This document shows, piece after piece, positions 44,951 to 54,593 of a stretch of 64,000 nucleotides of DNA (the stretch's first letter is position 1; the number at the start of each line of letters is the position of its first letter). The DNA comes from CAVVYA01 sp963752345 (lineage in GTDB: Bacteria; Pseudomonadota; Alphaproteobacteria; SMXQ01), in contig CAVVYA010000014.1 of the NCBI GenBank assembly GCA_963752345.1, positions 108,120 through 172,119 on the forward strand, written 5' to 3'. Both the position numbers and the translations under genes were made by a program. The notes under the pieces were generated by a model. It made no database searches, was not told where the DNA came from, and was given only the letters and a program-made list of their open reading frames with translations.

Positions 44951-46340
44951 ATGAGCGAGACTCCCGTGAGCAGACCGACCTCCCGCATCATCGCCGATCC
45001 GACGGGCTCTGACGCGGCCGTCCCCGACCTCGCCGTCCCCGACCTCGCCGTCGATGTGCTGATCGCCGGCGGCGGCATGGTCGGCCAAACCCTGGCGGTG
45101 GCGCTCGGCGGCGCCGGCCTCGGCGTGGCGCTGATCGACCGCGCCGATCCGGCGAGCATGCTCGACGCCGGATTCGACGGACGCGTCTCGGCGATCGCCG
45201 CCGGCTCGCGCTGCGTGCTCGAGGCGCTCGGCGTGTGGCCCGCGCTCGCGCCCGCCGCGGAGCCCATCCTCGACATCCGGGTCACCGAGGCCAATTCGCC
45301 GCTGTTCATCCATTTCGACCACGCGAATCTGGCGCGCGCCGGTTTGCGCAACAGTCTGTGGCGCCGCGCCCGGCTCGGCGACGCGGACGATCCGCCGGCG
45401 ACACCGTTCGGCCATATCGTCGAGAACCGCGTCATTCGTGCCGGCCTGATGCAGCGCCTGGCGGCGTTGCCCAATGTGACGCTGATCGCGCCGGCGGAAC
45501 TCGTCGATGTCGGCAACGAGCCGGCGCGCGCGGTGGCGACGCTTGAGCGACGGGCGCCGCATCGCCGCATCCCTGGTGGTCGGCGCGGAAGGGCGCGAGT
45601 CGATGCTGCGTCAGAGCCGCGGGATCGCCGCGACGCGCTGGAGCTATGCGCAGACCGCGATCGTCTGCACCGTGACCCACGAGCTGGCGCACGGCGGCGT
45701 CGCCCACGAGCGGTTCTTTCCGGTCGGGCCGTTCGCCATTCTGCCGATGACCGACGGGCGCGACGAGCATGGCGCCGTGCAGCATCGCTCGTCATTGGTC
45801 TGGGTCGAGCGCGCCGATCTCGTCCCCACCATGCTGAAGCTGGCGGCGCCGGATTTCGACGCCGAGATCGCGCGCCGCTTCGGCGATTTTCTCGGCGCCG
45901 TGCGCGCCATCGGGCCGCGCTGGTCCTATCCGCTCGGGCTGATGCATGCGGAACGTTATACCGACGAGCGGCTGGCGCTGATCGGCGACGCCGCCCATTC
46001 GATTCATCCGCTCGCCGGCCAGGGCCTCAATCTCGGCATTCGCGACGTGGCGGCGCTCGCGGAAGTGCTGGTGGATGCGCGCCGGCTCGGCCTCGACATC
46101 GGCTTCGGCGAGGTGCTGTCGCGCTACGAACGCTGGCGCCGCACCGACAATGTGGCGCTCGCCGCGGTGACCGACGGACTGAACCGGCTGTTCTCGAATT
46201 CGTTCCGCCCGCTCGCGCTGGCGCGCGATCTCGGTCTCGCCGCGGTCCATCGCATGCCGCCGCTCAAGCGCTTCTTCATGCGCCATGCCATGGGCCAGGT
46301 CGGCGATCTGCCGCGCCTCGTGCGCGGCGAGCCGCTGTAG
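44951..46340 (+). CDS. UbiH/UbiF-type FAD-dependent ubiquinone hydroxylase, one frameshift
   Basis: About 460 residues when joined. The FAD-binding VDVLIAGGGMVGQTLAVAL, the DGRVSAIAAGS motif and, after a one-base shift near 45555, LVVGAEGRESMLR, RWSYPLGLMHAERY and GDAAHSIHPLAGQGLNLGIRD identify the class A flavin monooxygenases of ubiquinone synthesis. The end HAMGQVGDLPRLVRGEPL is typical of alphaproteobacterial members. Position-specificity (C5, C6 or C1) cannot be decided from sequence. The N-terminus has a directly repeated pentapeptide VPDLA before the FAD loop. The ATG at 44951 is preferred over 44936. Confidence 0.85.
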
Positions 46341-46521
46341 CGCGCGCAGTGCCGCCGCACGCACCCCCGCGCGAATGGCCGGCGCGCGGACATAAACTTG
46401 GCGTGACGCGCGGAACTCGCGTGCGCCGCCGGCTGTTGACCAAGTGCCGGCGCGCGCCGCCGTGCCGTTCTCCCAGCCGGGCGAGCGTTCGCGCTTGGGA
46501 GTTCGGCCGATTTCCGTGGGG

Positions 46522-47412
46522 ATGCGGGTTCATCATCTGAGTTGCGGAACGATGTGCCCGCTGGGCGGCCGCTTCATGTATGGCGCCCACCGGGAACGCG
46601 ATCGCCACCGCCTGGTCTGCCATTGCCTGCTCATCGAAACCGAACATCACGGCCTCGTTCTGGTCGACACCGGCCTCGGCCTGCGGGATGTGCAGGCGCC
46701 GCGCGAACGGCTGAGCGGCGTCTTCCGCGTGCTCAACCGCGTGCGTCTCTATGACAAGGAAACGGCGGTCCGTCAGATCGAGGCGCTCGGCTTCCGCGCC
46801 GCCGACGTGCGCCACATCGTGCTCACCCATCTCGATTTCGACCATGCCGGCGGCATCGAGGATTTTCCCCACGCGGCGGTCCATGTGCTCGGCACCGAGC
46901 TCGACGCGGCGCGCCATCATCGGCGCGGTCTCATCGCGCGCGGCCGCTATCGGCCGCAGCAGTGGGACGGCGCGGTCGATTGGCGGACCTACGACGCGGG
47001 CGGCGAGCCGTGGTTCGGCTTCGCCAGCGTGCGCGCGTTGCAGGGACTGCCGCCGGAGATTGTCATGGTGCCGCTGGCCGGCCACACCTGGGGCCATTGC
47101 GGCATCGCCGTGCAAATGCCCGACCGCTGGCTGCTCCATGCCGGCGACGCCTATTTCCACGCCGACGAGATGGACCCGGCCGAGCCGCGCTGCCCGCCCG
47201 GTCTGCGCCTCTATCAGCGCATGATGGAGGTCGATCGCCGCGCCCGGCTGACCAATCAGGAGCGGCTGCGCAGCCTGGTCCGCAGCCATGGCGCGGACGT
47301 GGAGCTGTTCTGCGCCCACGATGCGGCGGAATTCATCCGGCTGCGCTGGACCGAACAGGTGCGCCCGGCGGCGGCGCGGCCGGCGCGTCGGGGCGTCAGA
47401 GGTCGCGGCTGA
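46522..47412 (+). CDS. metallo-beta-lactamase-fold hydrolase
   Basis: 296 residues. The metal motif H-x-H-x-D-H is represented by THLDFDH (His103, Asp105, Asp107, His108), with further ligands likely His in GHTWGH and Asp in LLHAGDAYFH. LLIETEHHGLVLVDTGLGL before it is a family-typical strand. Resembles lactonase/hydrolase members rather than beta-lactamases; substrate unknown. No signal peptide. The ATG at 46522 is chosen on family length. It overlaps the convergent DUF971 gene by 17 bp. Confidence 0.85.
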   Translation: MRVHHLSCGTMCPLGGRFMYGAHRERDRHRLVCHCLLIETEHHGLVLVDTGLGLRDVQAPRERLSGVFRVLNRVRLYDKETAVRQIEALGFRAADVRHIVLTHLDFDHAGGIEDFPHAAVHVLGTELDAARHHRRGLIARGRYRPQQWDGAVDWRTYDAGGEPWFGFASVRALQGLPPEIVMVPLAGHTWGHCGIAVQMPDRWLLHAGDAYFHADEMDPAEPRCPPGLRLYQRMMEVDRRARLTNQERLRSLVRSHGADVELFCAHDAAEFIRLRWTEQVRPAAARPARRGVRGRG

Positions 47413-47999
47413 GCCGCTTGGCCTTGAGCGCTTCCTCGTAGGCCTGCCACAAGCGGTCGTGGTTGACGCCGAGCTCGTGGAGATAGGCCCAGGAGAAGAT
47501 CCCGGTGTCGTGGCCGTCGTCGAACACGATGCGGATGGCGTAGTTGCCCACCGGCTCGATCTCGCGCAGGCCGACCTGGCGCTTGCCGCCGACCGTGACC
47601 TGCTGACCGGGGCCGTGGCCCATCACCTCGGCCGAGGGCGAATGGACGCGCAGGAATTCGGCGGTGAATTCGAAGGTCTCGCCGTCGTCGAAATCGACCT
47701 CGATTTTTTTCTCGGCGCGGTTCAGCCGCAGCTCTTCCGGAAACGGCCCGTGATGGCCATGGTCGTGCCCATGCCCATGCCCATGGTCGTGATCGTGGTG
47801 CGGATGATCGTGCCCGTGATCGTGGCGCCGTGATCATGGTGCGCGTGGCCATGGTCGTCGTGCCCATGGTCGTCGTGTTTGTGCGCGGCGGGCCGCCTGG
47901 CCGTACCCTTGGCGCCGTGATCGTGTCCGTGATCGTGCCGTGTTTATGATCATGCGCGCCGTGATCATGTCCGTGCTTGGGGTCGTTGCCCGCCGTCAT
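47396..47999 (-). CDS. DUF971 (GBBH-like N domain) protein with His-rich N-terminal extension
   Basis: About 200 residues when joined. The C-terminal 115 residues are a DUF971 domain: FPEELRLNRAEKKIEVDFDD, EFLRVHSPSAEV, REIEPVGNYAIRIVFDDGHD and TGIFSWAYLHELG. Upstream lies a run rich in His, Asp and Gly (HDHGHDHPHHDHDHGHGHGH) starting MTAGNDPKHGHDHGAHDHKHG. One or more frame changes occur within this repeat. DUF971 domains are found in Fe-S and Mrp-related contexts and in gamma-butyrobetaine hydroxylases. The His-rich tail should bind transition metal. Its role is unknown. Confidence 0.75.
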
Positions 48000-48045
48000 C
48001 GTTCGCTCCGCGCTGCTGATTGTCGTTGCTTGTGAAAGAGGCCGC

Positions 48046-48313
48046 TCAAGACGGCGCGCTCTCGTCGATCCGGCGCGCCTCGTCGACCAGCATGATGGGG
48101 ATGCCGTCGCGGATCGGATAGGCCAGGCCGGCCCGCTCGCTCACCAGCTCCTGGCGCTCCACGTCGTAGCGCAGCGGGTCCTTGGTCAGCGGACAGACGA
48201 GAATTTCGAGCAGCTTGCGGTCGACCGTGCGCGGTCCGCCGCGCTCGCCGCTGGCGCGCCGGCGCCGGGTCCTCGGGCGGCGTCGGTGCGCCGTCGGCGG
48301 GCAGGTCGGTCAT
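48046..48313 (-). CDS. Trm112-family small protein, one frameshift
   Basis: About 88 residues when joined. After an N-terminal stretch ([19 protein letters not shown]) a shift near 48255 leads to the Trm112 core: [46 protein letters not shown]. The family includes a zinc-ribbon scaffold of methyltransferases; bacterial members are small and of unclear role. Only one Cys (VCPLTKDP) remains of the zinc set, as in many bacterial homologues. It follows the Lon-N domain gene on the same strand with 37 nt between. Confidence 0.78.
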
Positions 48314-48350
48314 GATGGCTCTCCCTTGTTCATCGCCCTGCGCCGGCGGA

Positions 48351-49034
48351 TCAATGGCGCGTCGGCGGCGGCGTGTCCTCCGGGTCGCCCGGCGGGCTCA
48401 CCGCGCCCATTTCGAGCAGCGCGGCGAGGATCTGGGCGCGCGCCGCGAGTCCGTTCGATTCGAGCAGCGCCTGCTTGTCGGTCGGCTCGAACGGACAGCT
48501 CATGGACAGCGTCGTCACCAGTTGCGTGTCGTCCATCTTCTTGATCGCGTCCCAGTTGGCGCTGACGTTGTTGGCGCGGAAATAGCGCTGCAGCGCCTTC
48601 AGGATGCGCGCCCGGCCGAGGTCGCCGGCCGATTCGCCGTGGTCTTCCATATCGCCGCGGAACGGCGCGTAGTCGGCCACCACGCGGCGGTAGCCGTCGG
48701 TCAGGTCGAGCTCTTCCTTGACGCGGAAGCGGATCACGCCGCGCAGGGTGATGAGATAGCGGCCGTCGTCGGACTCCTGGAAGCTGACGATGCGGCCGGC
48801 GCAGCCGGTCGGAAACAGCGCCGGGCCGCGCTCGGTGTCGCCCAGGCCGGTGGGCTGGATCATGCCGATCAGGCGGTCGCCGCGCAGCGCGTCGCGCGTC
48901 ATGGCGAGATAGCGCTTCTCGAAGATGTTGAGCGGCAGCTTGCCGCGCGGCAGCAGCAGCACCCCGGCGAGCGGAAATACCGGAATGACCGCCGGCAGAT
49001 CCTCGAACGTCGGGTCGAAGGGGTTTTTCGCCAT
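48351..49034 (-). CDS. LON substrate-binding (N) domain protein
   Basis: 227 residues consisting of the N-terminal domain of Lon protease only: LPAVIPVFPLAGVLLLPRGK, LPLNIFEKRYLAM, RLIGMIQPTGLGD, GCAGRIVSFQESDDGRYLIT and a C-terminal helix region with ALQRYFRANNVSANWDAIK. The ATPase and protease domains are absent. Function is uncertain; a peptide-binding or regulatory role is presumed. The gene is placed after the YbbN-type thioredoxin, an arrangement common in alphaproteobacteria. Confidence 0.9.
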   Translation of the reverse strand: MAKNPFDPTFEDLPAVIPVFPLAGVLLLPRGKLPLNIFEKRYLAMTRDALRGDRLIGMIQPTGLGDTERGPALFPTGCAGRIVSFQESDDGRYLITLRGVIRFRVKEELDLTDGYRRVVADYAPFRGDMEDHGESAGDLGRARILKALQRYFRANNVSANWDAIKKMDDTQLVTTLSMSCPFEPTDKQALLESNGLAARAQILAALLEMGAVSPPGDPEDTPPPTRH

Positions 49035-49061
49035 TCGTCTGTCCGGCCTCCGCCGCGGTGG

Positions 49062-50167
49062 TCAGGAGAACAAGATCGACGAAAGCTGACGCCGGCCGTT
49101 GAGGGTGACCTCGTGGGTCGGGCCGAGCGCCTCGAAAATCTTGATCAGCTGCTTGCGCGCCGCGCCCTCGTTCCACTCGCGGTTCTTGCGGATGCTGTCG
49201 AGCAGGCTGTCGACGGCGTCCTGCGGCGCGCCGGCGGCGAACTGGGCGGTGGCGAGATCGATGCGCGCCTGGTGATCGTCGGCATCCTGCGCCACCGCGG
49301 CCTTGAGCTTGTCGAGCTCGCCGGTGCTGGCGCCGCTCTGTTCGGCGAGCTCGACCTGGGCGCGTACCGCGGCGATGGCGGGCGGCTCGGACTGGCCGGG
49401 TTCCGGCTTGTAGGCGTCGAGCGCGCTCTTCGCCTGCGCGAGCTGGCCGGCGGCGAGATAGGCGCGCGCCATGCCGGCGACCGCGTCGACATTCTTCGGG
49501 ATCCTGGGCGAGCACCTCGGCATAGATGGCGATCGCCGTGTCGGTGTCGCCTTCCTTGAGCATCGCCTCGGCCTCGGCCATGGCCTCCTTGCAGGCCCTG
49601 CTCGGCCGGCGACGGTCCGCCGGCGAGGGCGGCGACGAACTGGCGCAGCTGGCTTTCCGGCAGGGCGCCCATGAAGCCGTCGACCGGCCGGCCGTCCTTG
49701 AAGGCGTAGACCGCGGGGATCGACTGGATGCGCATCTGCGCCGCCAGCTCCTTGTTCTGGTCGATGTCGATCTTGACCAGGCGGATGCGGCCCTGCTGCT
49801 CGCGCACGATCTTTTCCAGCGTCGGGCCGAGCTGCTTGCACGGGCCGCACCACGGCGCCCAGAAATCGACGATCACCGGCGTGGCGAACGAGGCGTCGAT
49901 GACATCCTGCATGAAGGTGGCGGTCGAGGAATTCGATCACCGGGTCGCCCGCCGCAACGGGCGCGCCGGGCGCGCCGCCCGAGACCGGACAGCGCGCCGC
50001 CGCCCATCGCTGACGCGGCGCCGCCGCCGGATCCCATTGCGCCGGACAGCGTCGTGCCGAAGCTGGCGCTGGCGTTACCTTGGGATTGGCGCGGGCGCCT
50101 GCGGCGGATTTTGTCCGGTTGGTCCGGCGCTGGCGCGGCCGAACGGGCCGTCCCCGAAACTTGCCAT
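49062..50167 (-). CDS. thioredoxin-domain co-chaperone (YbbN/CnoX-like), several frameshifts
   Basis: About 330 residues when joined. MASFGDGPFGRASAGP at 50167 begins a Gly/Ala-rich leader. The thioredoxin domain has VIVDFWAPWCGPCKQLGP (active CGPC), MRIQSIPAVYAFKDGRPVDG, then a TPR-like tail (EAEAMLKEGDTDTAIAIYAE, AKSALDAYKPEPG, AVDSLLDSIRKNREW) ending RRQLSSILFS. At least four frame changes occur (near 50070, 49925, 49590 and 49500). YbbN-like proteins act as chaperedoxins; many have altered active sites, but here CGPC is intact. The gene precedes the Lon-N domain gene. Confidence 0.82.
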
Positions 50168-50448
50168 GGTTGTTCTCTCTTCGAAACCGTTAGGGGATTG
50201 AGGGAATTGACCTATAGATGGCGCGTTCCCGCCCGCTCGGCAAGTCTGCAGGTGCCCGCGACGGCCGCTCACGGCGGCGCTTCGGCGCGAAATTCGCCCA
50301 TTCCGGCCGGAAAAAGGACAGCGCCGCCGCGCCGTCCGGCACGCGGCACGGGCGGGTTGCAATGCCCGGCGCAATCGGTATTATCCCGCTCCTTCCCGCC
50401 GCCCCCCGGCCGATTGCCGGCCGATCAGCGGGGCGGACAGGCGCCAGA

Positions 50449-50523
50449 GCGGGCGTAGCTCAGGGGTAGAGCACAACCTTGCCAAGGTTGGGGTCGAGGG
50501 TTCGAATCCCTTCGCCCGCTCCA
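50449..50523 (+). tRNA. tRNA-Gly (anticodon GCC)
   Basis: Complete cloverleaf with encoded CCA. The acceptor stem GCGGGCG pairs with CGCCCGC. The D-arm is TAGCTCAGGGGTAGAGCA, the anticodon arm CAACCTTGCCAAGGTTG with anticodon GCC at 50481-50483, and the T-arm GAGGGTTCGAATCCCTT. It ends at CCA 50521-50523. Confidence 0.97.
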
Positions 50524-50602
50524 AATTTCATTTCCGAATCGACGGATTCCGTGGTCCGGCCCGGGCCTGTGACCACCCCGGCGCGGCCACCCCGCGTTTG
50601 CA

Positions 50603-51490
50603 TCAATCCGTGGCGCTCTTGCGGATCTGGCGCGCCCATTCGATGACCTCGGGCGGCGCGTTGTAGGCGCGCCGCAGCACCGCTTCCGCCTCGGCGCCGC
50701 TGATCGCGCCGATCTCCAGATTGCGGCTCTTCGCCTCGGCGAGGAAGTCCGCGTCGCGCAGCGTGGCGTCGAAGGCGGTGCGCAGCGCGGCCAGCCGTTC
50801 CGGCGGCAGGCCGGGCGGCGCGCTCCACTGGCGCTCGATGTCGCTCGGCGCGAACGACAGCGCGAGCACCGCCCGCCGCTTCGCGTCCTTGGCGTAGTCG
50901 ATGGCGAGCGGCACGCCCTGCAGGTCGGGCCGCGACTTGTCGCTGAGCTGGACCAGCGGAATCGCCTTCTTGTCGCGCAGCCAGTCGGAGGCCTGGGTCT
51001 CGAAGAACGACCAGCTCGCGCACAGCCCGTCGACCTCGCGCCGCTCCATGGCGAGCTTGATGTCGGTGGTGCCGGGATAGCCTTTCACCAGATTGAACTT
51101 CACGCCGAGCACGTCCTTGAGGAACAGCGGCAGCTGGTGGATGTCGGTGAACAGGCCGGTGGTGCCGATGCGCACCGCGGTGTTGAACGCGTCGGCGAAT
51201 TTCGTCGCCGGCGCCTCGTGCCACACGACGCAGACCTTGGTCTCGTTGTTCATGGCGCCGATCAGGCCGAACTTCGCCGCGTCGAACCGCGCGCCCTCGA
51301 GCTCGAACAGCGGGATGAACAGCACGCTCGCGGTGAACATGCCGAACTCGCTGCCGTCCCTCGGCGCGATGTTGTAGAGGTGGTTGGCGAGATTGAGTCC
51401 GCCGCCGCCGCCCGGCATGTTCTTGACGATGGCGCGCGGGGTGCCCGGGATGTGGCCCGGCATGTGGCGCGCCAGCACGCGCGTCAGTTT
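50603..51490 (-). CDS. Bug/TTT-family periplasmic receptor, 5'-truncated at the junction
   Basis: About 295 residues remain of a receptor similar to the one at 828. [20 protein letters not shown] and [20 protein letters not shown] show the family, with [20 protein letters not shown] and the C-terminal [15 protein letters not shown]. The signal peptide and first strand are absent because the bacterial sequence stops at about 51485-51495, where it meets PPK2. It does not have a real start. It lies next to tRNA-Gly. Confidence 0.85.
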   Translation of the reverse strand, partial: KLTRVLARHMPGHIPGTPRAIVKNMPGGGGGLNLANHLYNIAPRDGSEFGMFTASVLFIPLFELEGARFDAAKFGLIGAMNNETKVCVVWHEAPATKFADAFNTAVRIGTTGLFTDIHQLPLFLKDVLGVKFNLVKGYPGTTDIKLAMERREVDGLCASWSFFETQASDWLRDKKAIPLVQLSDKSRPDLQGVPLAIDYAKDAKRRAVLALSFAPSDIERQWSAPPGLPPERLAALRTAFDATLRDADFLAEAKSRNLEIGAISGAEAEAVLRRAYNAPPEVIEWARQIRKSATD

Positions 51491-51500
51491 CTCGCGTCGG
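51480..51500. other. junction between alphaproteobacterial and actinobacterial-type DNA
   Basis: The Bug receptor loses its N-terminus and the PPK2 coding sequence loses its C-terminus at the same point. PPK2 homology stops at KYWFSVSD (about 51496) and receptor homology begins at RVLARHM (about 51485). Two gene bodies meeting head to head like this is characteristic of an artificial join. Confidence 0.8.
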
Positions 51501-51969
51501 AGACGGAGAACCAGTACTTGCGGAGCAGGATGCCGTCGTCGATCAGCATCTGCTCGAACAGCGGGGCCTGCCGCAAGAACAACGCGTGCTGCTGCGGTGA
51601 GCAGAAGCCCATCACCTTCTCGACTCCGGCCCGGTTGTTCCAGGAGCGGTCGAAGACGACGATCTCACCCGCGGCGGGCAGGTGGGCGATGTAGCGCTGG
51701 AAGTACCACTGGGACTTCTCGCGCTCGGTCGGGTCGGCAGGGCCGAGATCCGGGCGACGCGGGGACTCAGGTACTCGGTGACCGTTTGATGGTCCCGCCC
51801 TTGCCGGCGGCGTCACGGCCCTCGAAGATCACGACGATCCGCGCCCCGTGTGGCGTACCCACTCCTGCAGCGTCGCCGCTCCGACTGCAACAGGGACACC
51901 TCGGCCTAGAGACCTGGTTCGGATCTTGCGCTGCCTCGGGTGCTTCGTGCTGTCGGCTTTCTTGGTCAT
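51496..51969 (-). pseudogene. ppk2: polyphosphate kinase 2 (PPK2), 3'-truncated and frameshifted
   Basis: N-terminal half of a PPK2, which transfers phosphate between polyphosphate and nucleotides. The start is MTKKADSTKHPRQRKIR at 51969. Reading through frame shifts gives [28 protein letters not shown] (Walker A), [16 protein letters not shown], then [19 protein letters not shown] and [17 protein letters not shown]. The expected Tyr of SWYNRAG is Asn here. At least three indels are needed. The gene is cut off at the junction near 51496. Confidence 0.85.
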
Positions 51970-52220
51970 GGGCGGAAGCTAGCGAAGTCGAGCAGTCGAG
52001 GAAAGGGGTTCTACTGACATATCCTTCGGTGCGGGAAGTCGTCGGTCGTCGCGGGATCCAGTTGACGAACTACCGCGAGAGCCGCACTCAGCCGGTGACG
52101 TCCCGGTAGCGACTGCGATCCCCGAAGACGGCTCGTCGCAGCAGGACTGGTCACCGCCGTTGCACCGATGATCGACGTAGTGGACAGTCGGCCGGCAACG
52201 GTCGTGGCGAGGGAGTACGA
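51970..52220. other. 250-bp region without recognisable gene
   Basis: GC-rich DNA between the divergent PPK2 and the fragment starting at 52221; probably the promoter region for both. No coding signal is convincing. Confidence 0.45.
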
Positions 52221-52326
52221 GTGACCGACAACACCGCAGCCGCGCCAACCCCGTACCCCCGTCTGGTCCACCGGAAGGTGGAGTTCCGGGTCGAGGCGCC
52301 ATCGGCCACGAACGTTCAAGTGCAGC
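52221..52326 (+). pseudogene. N-terminal fragment resembling CBM48-type esterase
   Basis: A GTG at 52221 opens a frame beginning TDNTAAAPTPYPRLVH then KVEFRVEAPSATNVQVQL, similar to the beta-sandwich start of some esterases or glycoside hydrolases. Homology ends at about 52326, where the reading changes abruptly to an ABC permease. Too short for a firm assignment. Confidence 0.35.
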
Positions 52327-52671
52327 TCCCGGCATGCCGGTCGAGTTCGAAGAGATCGCCCGCATCGACGGCGCCGGCCCGTGGAAGACGTTCTTCCTGA
52401 TCATGCTGCCCAACGCCAAGCCGGCGGTGGTCACGTTGGCGATCTTGTCGTTCCTGGCCAACTGGAACGACTTCATCTGGCCCATCTACGTGCTGTTCTC
52501 CCCCGAACGACTCACCTTGCCGGTCGGGCTCAGCAAGCTGCAAGGCTCCTACACCATCGACTACCCGTGATCATGGCCGGCGCCATCGGCTCGGTGCCCG
52601 TGCTGATCTTGTATGCGCTCGTGGAGCGCTACGTCATCGAAGGTGTCGCCTCCAGCGGGGTGAAGGGATGA
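52327..52671 (+). pseudogene. ABC sugar transporter permease, C-terminal fragment, one frameshift
   Basis: C-terminal third of a MalG/UgpE-type inner-membrane permease. The EAA loop GMPVEFEEIARIDGAGPWKT is diagnostic for contact with the ATPase subunit. It continues IMLPNAKPAVVTLAILSFLA, WPIYVLFSPERLTLPVGLSK and, after a shift near 52567, AGAIGSVPVLILYALVERYV, ending SGVKG. The first two-thirds are missing, as if sequence before 52327 came from elsewhere. The stop overlaps the following GH43 start (ATGA at 52668-52671), so transporter and glycosidase formed an operon. Confidence 0.85.
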
Positions 52672-53661
52672 GCGTCCCCACCCGCCCGCCGCCACCTCGC
52701 CCCAGCTCAGCTGGCCACGTACTGCAATCCGGTCTACGACGGCTACCTCGCCGACCCGTACGTGCTGGCCGGGAGGACGGCTAGCTCGCCTACGGCACCG
52801 GACCCACCGACGACGGACGGGTGTTCCCGATCCTCCGCTCTGCCGACCTGGTGCACTGGACCCCGGTCGGGGGGCGATGGAGCCGGTCGCGACGGAGCTG
52901 GGCGCCGACTACTGGGCGCCGGAGGTGGTCGAAGCCGACGGCCGGTTCTGGCTGTACTACTCCGTCGGCCACGGTGACCACCGGCACCAGCTGCGGGTCG
53001 CGGTCGCGACACCCCCCTCGGCCCGTTCACCGACGCCGGGATCGACCTGACTCCGCACGAGAGCTTCGCGATCGACCCGCACCCGTTCTGCGACGACGAC
53101 GGCACCTGGTACCTGTACTACGCCCGTGATGTCCTCGACGCCGACCGGGTCGGCACCCACCTCGCCGTCGCCGAACTCACGGACATGACCAGCCTGTCAG
53201 CACCGGCCACTGCGGTGCTGGCCCCGACCGCGGACTGGCAGATCTTCCAACGCGACCGAGAGATGTACGGGGCGTCTACGACTGGCACACCCTCGAAGGA
53301 CCCGTCGGTGCGCCGGCACGGCGACCGCTACTACTGCACCTACTCCGGCGGCTCCTACCTCGACGAGAGCTACCACGTCGCCTGGGTCGCCGCCCCCCAC
53401 CCCCTCGGCCCCTGGACCGAACCGGCCGGTGCGCCGAACCAGCTCCTGGCCACCGTCCCCGGACACGTCCGCGGCCCTGGCCACAACAGCATCTTCACCA
53501 CCCACCAAGGCCAGGACCTGCTCGTCTACCACGCCTGGAACGCCGACGGCACCCAACGTCAGATGTGTCTCGACCCTCTCACCTGGAACAGGAACGGGCC
53601 CACCACCACCGGCCCCAGCTGGACCGAGCAGGCACTCACTCCTGACCCTCTCTCCACCTGA
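52668..53661 (+). CDS. glycoside hydrolase family 43-like enzyme, frameshifted
   Basis: About 325 residues when joined. The start overlaps the permease stop. QLATYCNPVYDGYLADPYVL holds the likely general base Asp. RVFPILRSADLVHWTPVG, YWAPEVVEADGRFWLYYSVG, FAIDPHPFCDDDGTWYLYYA (transition-state Asp) and YDWHTLEGPSVRRHGDRYYC (general acid Glu) follow in canonical GH43 order. The C-terminal strand GHVRGPGHNSIFTTHQGQD ends the five-bladed propeller. Three or more indels (near 52700, 52880, 53010, 53270) break the frame. Likely substrates are arabinan or xylan side chains; no signal peptide is visible, so intracellular action is plausible. Confidence 0.83.
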
Positions 53662-53762
53662 CTCACCCCGGCTATTCACCAACGCACGAGCAGTCACCTC
53701 GGCCCCCGCCGAGTCCCTTCCACGAACACCTACCAGGCATCCGCAGAAAGGATCGTGCCCTA

Positions 53763-54593
53763 GTGACCACCACCCAGACCGATCGGAGCAAAGTCGCCGC
53801 CCAGCGCGAAGCCCTGTACCGTGACGGCATCGTCGCGCTGCCCGGCTGCTTCCCGCCGGAGTGGGCCGACCAGCTCGACCGCGACTTCGACGCCGCCTTC
53901 GCCGAGGCCAGCCAGCGACCCGATGGGCTGATCGGCCGCGGCCCCAACCGGCACTACTTCGCCGTCCACCCCGAACAGATCACCGGCTTCGTCGACCTGA
54001 TCACCCACCCCGCCGTCACCGCGCTGTGCACCGAGACCTCGGGCGCCGACTACCAGTTCGTCGAACTCGGCTTCGACGTCCCGTTCCCTGGCGCCACCAC
54101 CCAGCCGTGGCACCGCGACTTTCCCACCCCACCCGAGACCGCGCAGCACGGGCAGCTGACCTCGCTGGCGTTCAACCTGACCACCGTCGACGTCACCCCT
54201 GACCTCGCCCCCTTCGAGATCGCCCCCGGCACCCAATTCGACGACGGCACCGCCTTCGACCACGGCATGTTCCCGACCGCCGCCGTCTATCCCCGCTACG
54301 ACGGCCTCGCCAGCCGCCGCCTCCCGAAGCGGGGAGACGTCTCCGCCCGCTCCGCCCTCACCCTGCACCGCGGCACCGCCCACCACGGCGACCGACGCAG
54401 ACCCGTGCTGATCCTCGGCGCCGTCACCGGCGACACCGACCCCGCCGACACCGACATCCACGACCTGTTCGTCACCGAGCCATTCCACACCCGGCTACCC
54501 GATAACGTCCGAGCGCACCTACGCTGCACCGTCGTCGACGAGCTGACCCCCATCACCCAACGCCACGACATCGAAGGCCTCGTGATGGGCTGA
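53763..54593 (+). CDS. phytanoyl-CoA dioxygenase (PhyH) family protein
   Basis: 276 residues, intact, starting at GTG 53763. Non-heme iron/2-oxoglutarate dioxygenase fold with the metal H-x-D at His117 and Asp119 (QPWHRDFPTP) and a distal His in LHRGTAHHG (202-208), with an Arg two to five residues further for 2-oxoglutarate. FEIAPGTQFD is the expected strand between them. PhyH members hydroxylate diverse small molecules; the substrate here is unknown. It follows the GH43 gene by about 100 bp and may belong to the same sugar-use cluster. Confidence 0.88.
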   Translation: MTTTQTDRSKVAAQREALYRDGIVALPGCFPPEWADQLDRDFDAAFAEASQRPDGLIGRGPNRHYFAVHPEQITGFVDLITHPAVTALCTETSGADYQFVELGFDVPFPGATTQPWHRDFPTPPETAQHGQLTSLAFNLTTVDVTPDLAPFEIAPGTQFDDGTAFDHGMFPTAAVYPRYDGLASRRLPKRGDVSARSALTLHRGTAHHGDRRRPVLILGAVTGDTDPADTDIHDLFVTEPFHTRLPDNVRAHLRCTVVDELTPITQRHDIEGLVMG

